Source: Lineus longissimus (Eukaryota; Nemertea; Pilidiophora; Heteronemertea; Lineidae). Taken from it: a stretch of DNA of 64,000 bases. The notes under the pieces are model-generated. The model ran no database searches. It worked only from the letters and a program-made list of their open reading frames with translations, and had not been told where the DNA came from. Made by a program: the position numbers and the translations under genes. The DNA lies in NCBI RefSeq assembly GCF_910592395.1, contig NC_088310.1, positions 25,933,491 to 25,997,490 on the forward strand, written 5' to 3'. This document shows positions 12,125-24,600 of this stretch, piece after piece (position 1 is the first letter of the stretch; the number at the start of each line of letters is the position of its first letter).

Positions 12125-12395
12125 GGCACCCCAATGATGAGATGTTCAGCCTGTGATGCATTGAATGGGTTATCACTTGTATGAATCCAAATCTATCAGA
12201 TGACCACAATCGTTGTATGGTTTACATTGAAATCACATTGAATGGTTTACGATCATTGGTATGAATCCATATTTCTCAGATCACAAATCACTTTCATATT
12301 GAATGGTTTTTCACCACTATGACTATGAATTCATATCGCCAAGTTCAGATGGCGACAATCATTTGAGTTCACATTGAATGGTTTATCTCGTCAAG
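12125..12395 (-). pseudogene. Relic C2H2 zinc-finger array
   Basis: Read on the minus strand, four decayed inter-finger linkers appear: KPFNV (about 12388), HSGEKPFNM (about 12320), HTNDRKPFN (about 12255) and HTSDNPFNA (about 12185). They lie about 60-80 bases apart, near the 84-base spacing of C2H2 fingers with their HTGEKPF linkers. Most zinc-binding cysteines are lost (Met, Val or Ala in their place), there are in-frame stops and the spacings are irregular, so this is a dead remnant. A minus-strand ORF with an ATG at 13830 lies upstream on the same strand, but no link is shown. Confidence 0.6.
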
Positions 12396-12639
12396 ATGCT
12401 ACAGGTCCTGAGAAGCAATAAACAATCAAAGACATTTGTGAAGGACTCTATGATTTGAGGGACTATCTTTCACTTTACACCACCCATGCACTATGTACTC
12501 AATGTGTAGCTGATAATCAGTGACAGGATCCAGGGGTCATTGCGCATGGGTATGCTATGAACGGACGTCTGTACGGATGGGGGATCATCTCATACAGCAT
12601 GCTTGATTACATAGTAAATAGTATTATGTTTTTAAAAAT

Positions 12640-13230
12640 ACTTTTCTTTATTTCTTACCACCATCTGTCATACATGTATATTTTGAATAAATCTTATTTA
12701 TCTTTGTGATGAACCCTATCTAATAGATGCTGGAGCATCCGTAAGGCAGTTCCTTGATAATTTCTTTTTATTTCTTTGCGCCAACCATACATCTTAATCA
12801 TGTATATTTTTAATAAATCTTACTTATCTTTGTCTTGAATCCTATTTAATAGAATGATTCTTGAGCATCCGTAAGACTTCACCTTGACAATTTCTGTTTA
12901 TTTCTTTGCGCCAACCATCTAATACTAATAGATCCTCTATCATCCATACATCTTAGTCATGTATATATTTGTAATAAATCTTGTTTATCTTTGTGATGAA
13001 CCCTATCTAATTCTAATAGATGCTAGAGCATCCATCCCTATATATTATTTCCTAGCTAATCCCATTGTTTAGCCCGATAATCCCGCTAATTAGCATTCAG
13101 GGGCCTATGATCCATCTAATAGTAATAGATCCTCTATCATCCATACATGTTATTCTACATTTTCTTGTTTTATGTATTTATCTTTGTCTTGATCCCTATC
13201 TAATAGATGCTGGAGCATTATATGCTTGCA
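12640..13230. repeat. Diverged tandem repeat, about 130-160 bp units
   Basis: Units share 'tttctttgcgccaaccat' (12771 and 12901, 130 bases apart), 'aataaatctta.ttatctttgt' (about 12685, 12810 and 12972) and 'ctaatagatgctggagcatcc' (about 12720, 13015 and 13200). Later units gained 'tagatcctctatcatccatac' (about 12930 and 13123). It is AT-rich with no coding potential. Confidence 0.65.
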
Positions 13231-15598
13231 TTATATGCTTGCATCAGAAAATATAAAAGAATTATATAAATGAAAACATAACAAATGGATTGATAGAGAA
13301 TCTATTAGATGGTTTGGCACAAAAAGAGACTGGCATCATCCCATCAATGACAATGCCATCATCTGATCATGCCTACAGCCTAGTCTCTCTTAAAGCAGTC
13401 AACAAACACCACTATACCCCCTCACACTCAGAAACCACAAACGCCCACCCCTCTCTTCTACCTTAATACTTCTGGGTTGTTCCAGAGCATGCTGTGTAAC
13501 CGATTCCATCCTCGACCCATCTTTAATCCACGCAAGGACTCCAGTGAGAGGACAGCCGAAACGTCTTCTGTCCGGTTTTACAGCTATAAATTGTTCTGTC
13601 ATTTTGTCTGGAGATGGCGCTGCAGTAGTTGCCACTTCTGATTGGTTAAAAGTTTTTAGAAGTGGTTCCGAGTGGCGGGTCAGTCCACACGTGTGCGCAT
13701 TCGTATTTCCCGCGTTATGAACTAATGCCAGTGGCGTCATCTGTTGACGAACTACGACATCCCTCATGTACGTGTAGGAATCACATCGAGGATGTAACAA
13801 ATCGCCCGTCATGTCTTCGACTATGTACATTCTTGGACGAATCAGTGATAAAAAACGTGAATAACTTCCTGATTTTGGCTAGAGTTCATGGATTTTATGT
13901 CAGAAATGTGATATATTATTCCAAATTTATGGTGATATTCTGTCTGAAAAATAAAACTTGTTTTTAAAGGTGAGATTTGCCCACGGTTAGCATCTATGGC
14001 TGGTATAGGCCTACTAGTCATTACTCTCTTGTCTAGGCCTACTTAGCAGCCAATAGCAGCCATTAGCATGATGATCATCAGACATGATGATTATTCATCA
14101 TCTGTGATACTGATAGGCCCAGCATGCTAGGCCTAGGCCTACTATCCATGTATGTAGGCCTACGACTACGTACATCTATCTGCATGACATTCTTATGCAT
14201 TTACATTGTTTAGTATATCCTAGTACACACACTACACAGTGAGAGTGACAGTGTCAGTGAACGGTAAACAGTCTAGCTCATATTAATATCAACATTGAAT
14301 TTGTTCCATTCTTTAAAGTTGTCAAAATATCGTATGTATGAAGTATGAGCTAGACTGTACAATATCCATACTATGGCCCCATATTCTGTTATTTATTCTG
14401 ATTAATATTACTGTAAACACTCCTCTTTCCCATCAACACAACACTGTCGACAGTGCCTAGCCTGGACCTGGCCATCACCGTGGCCCATCGTCATGGAAAG
14501 CAGTCTCTCCAGGGCAGAGGGGCAGGGGGTATCCACCAGGACCACATCACTGACCTTTCAAAAGGCCTGTCCTTTTTGCAGCCAAATGTATTTTTAGCAA
14601 GTGTCTGAGACTGATGAAGTGATATGACAACATAGGTCAACACTTCGAAAAATGGGCGTTGCCGTTGGATGAGTCACTCTTGCTGGTTTTTACAGACACT
14701 GTTCAAATACTGAACATCTCAAGATGTTTTATCGTGACGATGTTCATCCATGCGACAACTACACAACCACCAGTATGACAGGCCTATGTAAATTGTGTCA
14801 AAAATGTGACTGCGCTCAGCATTGGGTGTGGCCAAAACTAATGTTTGGTTGATGATTAATGTTTCCTGGTAATTCACCTGGGGAATCAATAAGTCTTCGT
14901 TGACAGAAACTATCAGCAGATGTTGTCATTATATATTTTGGATGGCCCACCTGTAGGCACATGCATAATCAATTAATCCTACTTTCTCTACGGTACACAT
15001 TTCGAGGTATAACAAGTGCAAAATTTTTTGGCTTAATTTCTTTGATTTGAGAGGTTCGTACCATCAACTTCCTTGAGAATTACCCAAAACATCCAACACA
15101 TGGTACCCTTTGGTACTTGGAGACCCTGTGTGGAGAGTAAAGTTTTGTCCAGTGGTGTGTTTTTCCAGCTCATTACCAAAAAAAGAATGCCTCAAACCCA
15201 AACAAATAAAATATGTTGATACATGATTATTCCATCGGGCATTCTTCAATGTTGTTTGCACTTGTGTGAAAGTAAACATCATACCAACTATGCACAGTCT
15301 TAGCTGTTTTATATCAAGTTGGTAACAAAGCCGAGTTCAAAGCCGAGGTTCGGTTAGCTGTGTTGCTTGTGCATCTCATGAGTCTTTGATAATACTGTCT
15401 AGTTCACACATGCACTGTTCTCTGCAGTGGGCTGAGATTTGAGTCCAACTCCTAAAGTGAGCAAAGCTCTGATTGAGGATAAGGCTGGTCTTTCTCTTAT
15501 CATAATGACAAAAATCTCTCTTGAAGTTAACTTGTTCAGCCAAAGATAACACTTGTATACCAGAAGTGATCCATTTTTTGTCTCATTTCTACTTTCAG
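13231..15598. other. Upstream region of the Pez gene, no firm exon
   Basis: The region 13500-13830 is relatively CpG-rich and contains a 143-codon minus-strand ORF (13399-13830) with no recognised domain. An internal methionine there starts a peptide MTEQFIAVKPDRRRFG followed by a possible donor (aag/gtagaa). AATAAA occurs at 13948-13953 on the plus strand. From 14000 to 14170 the motif 'taggcctac' recurs. A 5' non-coding exon and promoter of the phosphatase gene may lie in this interval, but I cannot place them. Confidence 0.35.
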
Positions 15599-15606
15599 AA
15601 AAAAAG

Positions 15607-18600
15607 ATGCCGTTTAAACTCCGCCTCAAGCGGACGCGGCGATATGACGTCTCTTCCAAACATCTCTATGTCGTCTCGGCTCAACTGTTGGATAACACGC
15701 TCATAGAATGTACGCTCACAACCGAGAGTACGGGAATGGAATGTTTAGAGAACATTGCTCAGAGAATAGAATTGCGAGAGGTAGGCTAGTCTTAGGTTTG
15801 TTTGAGTTGAGAGGCTTTTGGTATTTGACCCTTGCTGTGACAGATTGCGAAAGGATAGGCCTAACTCTTACTTCATGTCATATAGGGATTTCTAAACAAC
15901 TACGACTTGTAATATCCCTCACTTGCACACTCAGTTTATTGATTACGAGAACACAAGTTGATATTATCAGTCAATGTGGCACAGGCATGACACTTGGGAT
16001 ATGTATTTCAAAACAAGCCTGTCCTTCCCTGTTGGTGACCTGGGCATGCCTTCTGACAGTCATGCTTCCATTGTAGTGCTGGCATTCGCCACTGATAACA
16101 TACACTTGTATGCCTGCCCAACATGGAATCTGTGGAATGTAAGCCACCTATCTGGAAGTTTGCCCAGGGATTTGTATTGACTTTGTTTTGTTGATAACTG
16201 TCTGTAAGAAATGTAAGACCTCACCATGAAGAGGACTCAACTGATAGCACTGAGTATTTTCTTTAGGCCTTTGGAGATTTAGCTTTCATCTGTATAGCCT
16301 TCATCAGCACATGACTTTTACATGTTGATATGGTACAAAAATGTGGGAACATGTACAAAGAAAGTGTAGGTGTGCAGAAGAATGCTGTGAACATGACACA
16401 GCCATGTACTCTTCTCTCTGATGTGGAAGTCCACCTGCCTTTATCCCAGTGGAAAGGCTTTTGGGGAACTGCACACTGCAGTTTCAGGTGTGTGCAGATG
16501 GTTCTTCTTTTGGATGGCATCTGTTGCAAGACGTGCATGCCATGGACAGACTTAATGTAGGGAAGAGACTAGTCAATGGACTCTTCAAAAACCCTGTGCC
16601 TTTGCTTGGTCAGGTGATCAACATCTAATCGATGTTGTTTAAAAAAGTATCCCGGGGGATTCCAATGTCAGCGTTATCACATCGAAGAGTTTGCATCAAT
16701 TTGACAGTTCTGATTCTGAAAGGTCCTCATTGACTGCTCCATCAGGACTTTTCAATTCATGCTGGTCATTGTGATAAAATACTAATACTCTGAATGTCAT
16801 GTTAGGCCCTCTTTGCTACTTCTTTTGGCAATGGCAATCAAGTGGCTCCATTGTATTCAGTGACATTTTAGGCCAACTTGGCTTACATGGATGCTCATCA
16901 AGTACTTGTTTGTATTAGGCGTTAAAAACAACTTGACCCTTGGGAATTCCTAGGACCCACTGACTTTCCTGTTTTTCAAGAATGCCTTTCTTTGGAATCA
17001 ATTAAAGGACCTTTTCAAACCCATTGACCCGAGAATATAGGGACTAAGCAAGTTTGGACTCGGCCCTAAGCCAATCACTGAATCAGTTGAGAGAAATGAA
17101 TCCGTTCGGCACCAACAATTGGTTAGAGCCGCAAGTGGTCACACTTCCAAGTTATTCTGATTATATAAAGAGCAAAATTGATTTTAAAAGTTCCATGTAT
17201 TACAATTTCCTTTTGTGGACATTAAGTTCATTATAAGCGAGTTTAAGACACTTTCTGACAATGAGATGCCAATCCATGCCCATTGTCATCACTCCAAAGG
17301 ACAAAGTGAAGCAGAATTAACCACCAAGCTAGTCTCTACAGAGTTAGAGTAAAAGTTGCCTCCAAAACTCCCTTTATCATGCTTAATTACAAAGGAGACG
17401 CTGCTCTTCATTGCAGAGTTTCATCTTCCCTAGACATTTAGGATGATACCTGAGATAATTCATTGTGGAGAACGCTGACTTGTCAACATTACTTAAAAAT
17501 GTTGCAGTTGGGTCGTTTTTTGTCCCCTTATAGCCTTGTTCTATACACATTGATTCTGTCTCTTTTCAGATTCAATATTTTGGTCTGCGCTACTTCAACA
17601 AGAAGCTACAGCTCCATTGGGTGGACTTGGACAAACCATTGAAGAAACAACTGGAGAAGAATGACCACTCCCCCATGCTGTACTTCGGGGTCATGCTGTA
17701 TGTGTCTGACATTCAGAGGCTCGGGGATGACATGGCCAGGTAAGAATGACCACTCCTCTCTGCTCTTTGGGGTCATGCTGTATGTTGACAGAGATTCGTA
17801 GGGGATCAATAACCCATGCTCTACTTTGGGGTCAGTGCTGTTCTTGTCTGATGGGCAGAGGCTCGGAGATGACATTGCCAGGCAAGATGTACAATCAGCC
17901 ATGACACATTTAAGTGATAGTTTTCAACGAAGTTCAACGCACCCAGATGCAGTAAGAGGTTTCATGGTGCACGAGTCTTAACCTATTTTTGACATTTTAG
18001 GTACCAGTACTACCTGCAACTGAAGCATGACATCCTTGAAGGCCACATCCCGTGTCACCACGAGCAGGCTGTCATCTTAGCCAGTTATAGCGTTCAAGGT
18101 GAGACATATGTAATATTCTTTTTCAGTTGTGGTAATAATGCGATTCTCACTGCCTTTTCACTTCAGAGCCTTTGAATTAAAACATTGTCTGAATATGTAT
18201 GGTAACCAGACGTGTGAAGTTGATGGCAATTGATCTTAGTTGGTGTAGATAACAGAAGTGTTGATAGTCAGTGTGTATTTACATGTACTCTCGAATTCAA
18301 TTTCAAATGCAAACGGCATAGGCCCCTTCAGCTTAGCAATACACTACATTCTCTTTACTTTGACTAATCACTCAAAACTGAACTGCACATTCTTGCTCCA
18401 GAGAAGTAGAATAGTTTCAACATGACTCATAAGAAGGTAGAATGAAAACAATTTTGTAGTAAATTCTTGAAATAATCAAAACTGTAATATCCGTGGTGAA
18501 ATCTAGCTATGATAGTTTCAAAGTGTTATCAGTTAGTTTTTATGATTGAGTGTGGTGTTCATCAACTACACTCAAGAGTTACAGCCAGAGAACTGCAGTG

Positions 18601-21600
18601 CTCGAGTGTACGCAATGTATTACAATACACTCATTTGCTTGTATAGAAATTGTTTGCTTATCATTTACTCTGCGATGAAAATCTCTAATAACACCAGAAC
18701 GTCTTGTGAAGCCTAGGGTTTAAAAAATCCATTGAGAAAGAAATGTTGTTTACCAAAATGTAGGGGAAAAGATCGCAGCTTCACGTCATTTTCAAAATAC
18801 TTCTGTAATTCCAGCTGAGTTTGGTGACCATGACTTCACTCGCCACACCCTAGAATACTTCAAAGAGTTTGCTTTGCTTCCCAAGGTAAGACCACTTCAC
18901 AGCTAAGGCATTCAGTTGAAAAGGCATTGATAGATAATGTAAAGATGAATGGAGTTCTTGCAAAGGCAATTAGAATATGACCCTTGTCGAAAAGACTTAA
19001 CACTTAATTTGTGACATCTAAGTTATGCTATGCCTATGCCATACCCCAGAATACTTCACAAGGCAGTGGTGTTGTATCTTACCCGATTGGTATGTTCATA
19101 TACAAACTGTTACTGTCTAACACGATTTGTTTACACAGGGGATTGGCAGAGTGCCAGGGCAAGAAGTGCCCTGCCAACTTCTAAGCTTGTATGTGGCGAG
19201 ATTGAAATAAAGTGGTTCTTGATTGCTAGTTTTATTGGTATTTGATGTTTCTGTCCCAAGTTTTGGAAGTCTTTGTTATTTATTGCCAAAATGAAATGCA
19301 GATTGGCTTGGGGAAATGGGGTACCGATATTTCACTGCCCTGGGTTTGTTCATGCATCAGGCTGGTCGGATCTGACCAAGTACAAGAATACTCTTTTTGT
19401 GGGCTTCGAATCCGTTCCACAATCGACTGATGTTGGAACACAATTGGCAGTATACTATTCGGAAGACGTTACACTAGAGCAATAGCCTAGTCAACGGGAC
19501 AGCAGACCATTTAGTCCAATCTACACGCATCTTGATATTGATAGATGTGTTCCCTATTCAGATAATTTCAGTGGTACCCCATTCTGCCTACACATTACTT
19601 TCAGCTGCTCTGATAAGAAAATCAATAATCCGTTGATTGGTCTATGCGCAGTTTAGTTTCTTGGGTCGAGTGTGTGGGCCGCATTGGGTACTTGTCTTGG
19701 ATTGAGGGGTGGGCTGGATTCATATAAATCACTTTTCTTATCGACTTCAAAAATCATTGTGAAGCCTTGTCGATATTGAAAGTGCGACATTAATCAAAGA
19801 CAGACCCAGAAGTTGAAATTGAGGCGATGTTAAGATATGAAGGCTGTCTTAGCATGTATTAGAAAAATGCCATGACGGTTGAAACATTAGGTGGAACCTA
19901 CACCTTTGAATTTGATTGACTCAGGTCTGTTGTATGAAAGTAAAATACTCTGGACATACTATACATTTATCAGCTGGGTTGATTTGTCAGGGGGACCTTT
20001 GATATCAGCTACATCCTCACGTCTTTACCGGCAACCACACTCTGGAAGTAAACACGGCCCATTGGAAAATCATTTTTCTACTATTTCCAACTTTCCCTTG
20101 CAGTTGCTCACCCTTGACGAGAAGTCATACTCGGCCCTTTGTGATGAGATCCTCACCACTCATAGGAGTCTGCAGGGCCTTTCACCCATGGCCGCCGAAC
20201 TTCACTACATCATGGCCGCCATGCAGCTTGATGGTTATGGAGTTGAGTGCTATCCTGGCAAGGTAGATAATGTCATTATTGACCTGATATCGTACTCAAG
20301 TCGGAATGAAGTTTCAGTCTGAAACAGCCTGCGTTATCTCAAGCTTACACAGTTCTACCTCTCCAGAGTTAGCTCAGGATGTTGCTTACATGTGGTCTAC
20401 CACTGATCATTAGAAGTCTCCAGAAAGAGCATCTTTTTGAAGTGAACCTTACCTAGAAGGAGTTTTTGACTCATTTGAACAGGGGCTATCTCAAAATGTG
20501 ACATACTAGTCTAGATCACCCTTGGAGGTTTCCTTGGCCAAGCAAGGTTTCTGTACCAAAGTCATACTTAACATGTTTTTCATATTGATATCTTCTTGCA
20601 GGACGACACAGGTAGTGACCTCATTCTAGGTGCTTCCTATGCCGGCCTCTTCATGAAACATCTGGGCGGACAAACAACAGTTTATTTCAAGTAAGTCCAT
20701 GATATTCATTGCACCCCTGCATGTCTCTCATTCTTCCACAGTGGGTCTGTCAATCGTCGCTGAAATATAGCCCTGCCAAAATAGGCCTGATGTAATAAGT
20801 TGTTTTGGCCATTACTTCAAATGTGCATCACTCCACTGTCCCATCCTGGCCTCTAATTGCAATCAAGGACTAATGGAAGAGTAATTTATTGGAGACCCTA
20901 AGATTATGGAAGTCTGGTTTGGTCCGGACACTGATTTTTCATTGATGACCATCTTTTGTTTCAGGTGGGATGAAATCAAACACCTTACACATCATAGAAA
21001 ATCTTTCATTATTCAGACCTGCCATGATCAACAAAATGTCCAACTCAACATGGTAAGTTATGAATTACGTCTTTTTGTTCTTTAAAAAGTGACACATAAC
21101 CACAATGTAAACCCATCCTATATGTGACCCATCACAGCAAAACCAGGCGCATGTCGCACAGAAGATGATCCTAAATGACACCAGGAGATAATGGAAGAAA
21201 TAGGTGTGCTCGTATTTCACAAAAGGCAGACAATAGAGAAATGAACAAACAGTCCGTCTCAACCTGCCAAGCTCAGAGCGACATGCGCCTGATTTTGCTG
21301 TGACGGGTCACATATTGTGTTTACCCTTCTTTACAGGACGACACAGATGTGGCAAAATATGTATGGAGGATGTGTGTGACACAGCACAAGTTCAACAGGC
21401 TGCAGAAGGAAATCAGCAGGTGAGACTCGTACTATTATCAAGCAACAATCTAATTTGTGACCCGCTCTACCAAAACTAGGCGCTTGTCGCATCTGAACTT
21501 GACAGGTTGATACGGACTTGTTGTTCATTTCCCTATTGTAGACCTTTGGTAAAATGTAACCAAATCAGTTTGTAATAGATTTCACAAAAGGTCTACAATA

Positions 21601-24600
21601 GGGAAATGAACAGCAAGTCCGTATCAACCTGTCAAGTTCAGATGCGACAAGCGCCTAGTTTTGGTAGAGCGAGTCACATTTAGGGAAGGAGAAGTGAGCC
21701 TCCCCACTTAGGAAACGTAGTGAAAAGCGTAGTTCTGAAACAGATGTAGTTGTAACACTCCTGTCACTTGAATTTGGCTCATCATATTCATAACTAGCAT
21801 TGATATTATTCTGACCTTCTGTGATGTGTACAGATCTTTGTTCTAGCCGGGGTGAACCCATTTGTCACCGTAGGTGGGAGCATGTTCCATTGTAACAAGA
21901 CATGGAATAGCATTGACTCTTGCATATTCTATGCACAGGTGCCTTATTCCAAGTTGTGTTTTTTACACATAAATAAGGGCTACTTCAGGTCTACTTATCT
22001 ATTGATTGTATTGTATTTTATTGTATAGGTTTTCTCCCGTTGTTTACGGGTAGAATCTGTTATGTTTGTTGGTTGGCTGTGTGATTAATGCATACCATTT
22101 GGTTCTCGAATTTATTCTCTTATATCACAAGGGACTCGAGTTCTGTGTCATTTTGGTGAACTTTTGAAGCCTTCTTTCTACATGATGATTAACTTGTCCC
22201 TTGTAGTATAGTGACCAACTGACATCCGCCCCTGATTGTTGTTTTAGAAACTTGGCAGAATTCCTGGCATTTACTTGCAACTTAACACATGTAGATGTAG
22301 CTTGCCCTGAACCAAAGATTGTCAGTACCAATATTCAATTTAGCCCCATATTGGTGTCATATTTTGAAGGTAATCCTGTTCTCTAGAAGTTTACCTATAA
22401 AGTGTCTTTCCTATTTGCAGCACGAGAAGTAGCCAGTCAATCAAGTCAACATCATCGGAAGGAAAGCAACAACCTCAGGCTATGCCGTAAGTTTCAGAGA
22501 TTATCGATGATATCAAACAAGTCCAGTCTAATTTTGGTCATTCAGGTTGAAGTGTAAGGCTAAATACCCCTCAGCCGAAAGAGGCTAGAAGGGTAATGTC
22601 ATCACTTGCAATGGCCGCCTGTTCCTCCATCAGCAGCAGCCATCTTGAATCTGGTTTCTGTACCATCTCACCTTTAACATCAATGGGCCGAGGGGTAATG
22701 CGCACTTTGAGAGAGGGTCCAGAGTAAGATGAAATGGTTTCATATTTTGTTATTTTGTTCCAGAGATCTCCAGCAAAGTGTTCAACAGTCATTGCAGAAT
22801 GAGCCCAAAATACTAGCTCCAGATAGAGGCTTACAGCAGACGGCACTCTATCAAGGTAATTTTTGTCCCAGTAGGTCACTGATCCGCTATGCTGTTAACA
22901 ATTGGTTCACCACTGCTGCCGAACTTTCCCTTCAATATGAAATACTCTAAGGAATGCCCATTAAAGGGCAACTCTCACTGAAGTGTTTCATTATCACATG
23001 ATGCAGGACATTCGTAGTTATCCCAGACAACTTATGCCAGATGTGATTTATACAAAATCACCACCTTGTTATTTCTTTCAGATCATCATCTTCAAGGTGA
23101 ATATGAAGGTGAAAATGATTATCATCAAACACAGATCCCAGTTCAAAGCAGTTATGAGCAGACGTCGGGTGATGTGGTGTACACTCCCAACGCTGTCGTT
23201 AATGGGAGTATATATGATGTGGAGCATGCTCAAGTTGTGCTGGGCTCTCAAAACAATATCAGTACCACCATCACACCTTCTCATCACGGGATACAAGCAC
23301 CGGAATACCGCCCTACACCAGATTATGAGACGGTAATGCGGCAACGGATCGCACAGCATCAAAACTTTGATCAATTGAGTTTGACGCAGAGCATGACGAT
23401 ATCAAACATTGGCAACACGCAAATTTATAGACACCCTTCGGAGCATCTTGCGTACAGTCAGCCAGAAATCGGGCAAGCTGTTCAATATGAACACCAGATG
23501 GTTCATCCTTTGCACCGGGGGTTCAATATAGCATATTCCCACCCGGTTGTGGAGCATGGTGTCGCGTCGAAACCGATTGAACGTGTCAGTAGTCTTGTCA
23601 TTCAACCAACGTATAGCACACCTGAGTTAAATGTTCAAATACCTGTGCAACAAAGTGCGTCTGAAACTGTTTTACCCCAGAGCATGATGGGTTATCGTAA
23701 TCCCCCAACATATAGCCGGCCCAGTAGTAGCACCCCGGATCTAGCCACACATACAGTGAAACCAAACTTTAATCCTCCACCAGATTTGCTATCGCGTAGA
23801 AATATCGATTTGAGTGAGTTACTGGCTCAGTCCAGATTAGATCAGAGTTACGAAAACTTGGCTGGGAACCTTCAGAATATGGACATGTATGGGGATTACA
23901 ATAAGCATCGAAGTAGGACATTGGATTCTGTAAGCACTGGTTCAAATGCGACGTTTCATGCTAAAGATGTTGAAACTGCTTCTGAGGATTCCGATTTTGT
24001 GCAATATCCTAGTGCGGAGGGAAGTTATGAGAGGGGTTTAAACATAGGTGTGGAAATGACTGAAACGAAGGACTTGACGTATGATCAAATGCTTCGACAG
24101 GACCAGGAGCCTGTGGGGTCAGAACAGTGTGATTCAGGGAGTGAGTATGACCCAGTTGCTGAAATGGAGAACCCACCATTCGTGGAAAACCCTAGTGACA
24201 GTGAAATTGAGTGTTTGGATGTTTCCAAAATGTCTGAAATGACATCAAGCGTGGCACACAGCAAGTGTAGTTCTATGGATACGACGTCTGTGTTACCATT
24301 GGACGAGGACGCAGCACGGGCGGCCATATTGGATGAGGCAGAGGAAGAGGAGAAGGATGCCGTTGCTCAGGCATTGAAAACAGACTCCTCGGATGAGGTA
24401 AGACTGGTTTTAAAATTCACTTTTCTCTCGACACGTTCAGAAGAGTAAAATCGTCCTGCCGAGCCACTGCAACCTGCGATAATGATTGCATACAACGAAA
24501 GTCGCTTGTTTGCTGAGGTCTTACGGTTGTGACAGGAATCAGCAAGTGCAGCAACCTGCTTTCAATATCAAACTTCAAAGCCAGCGGCTGCAGTGGTCTA

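Noticed and set aside
13399-13830. 143-codon minus-strand ORF, one of the longest outside known genes
   Set aside because: No recognisable domain, no poly(A) or clear splice partners, and a competing plus-strand ORF covers half of it. Kept only as a note on the Pez upstream region.
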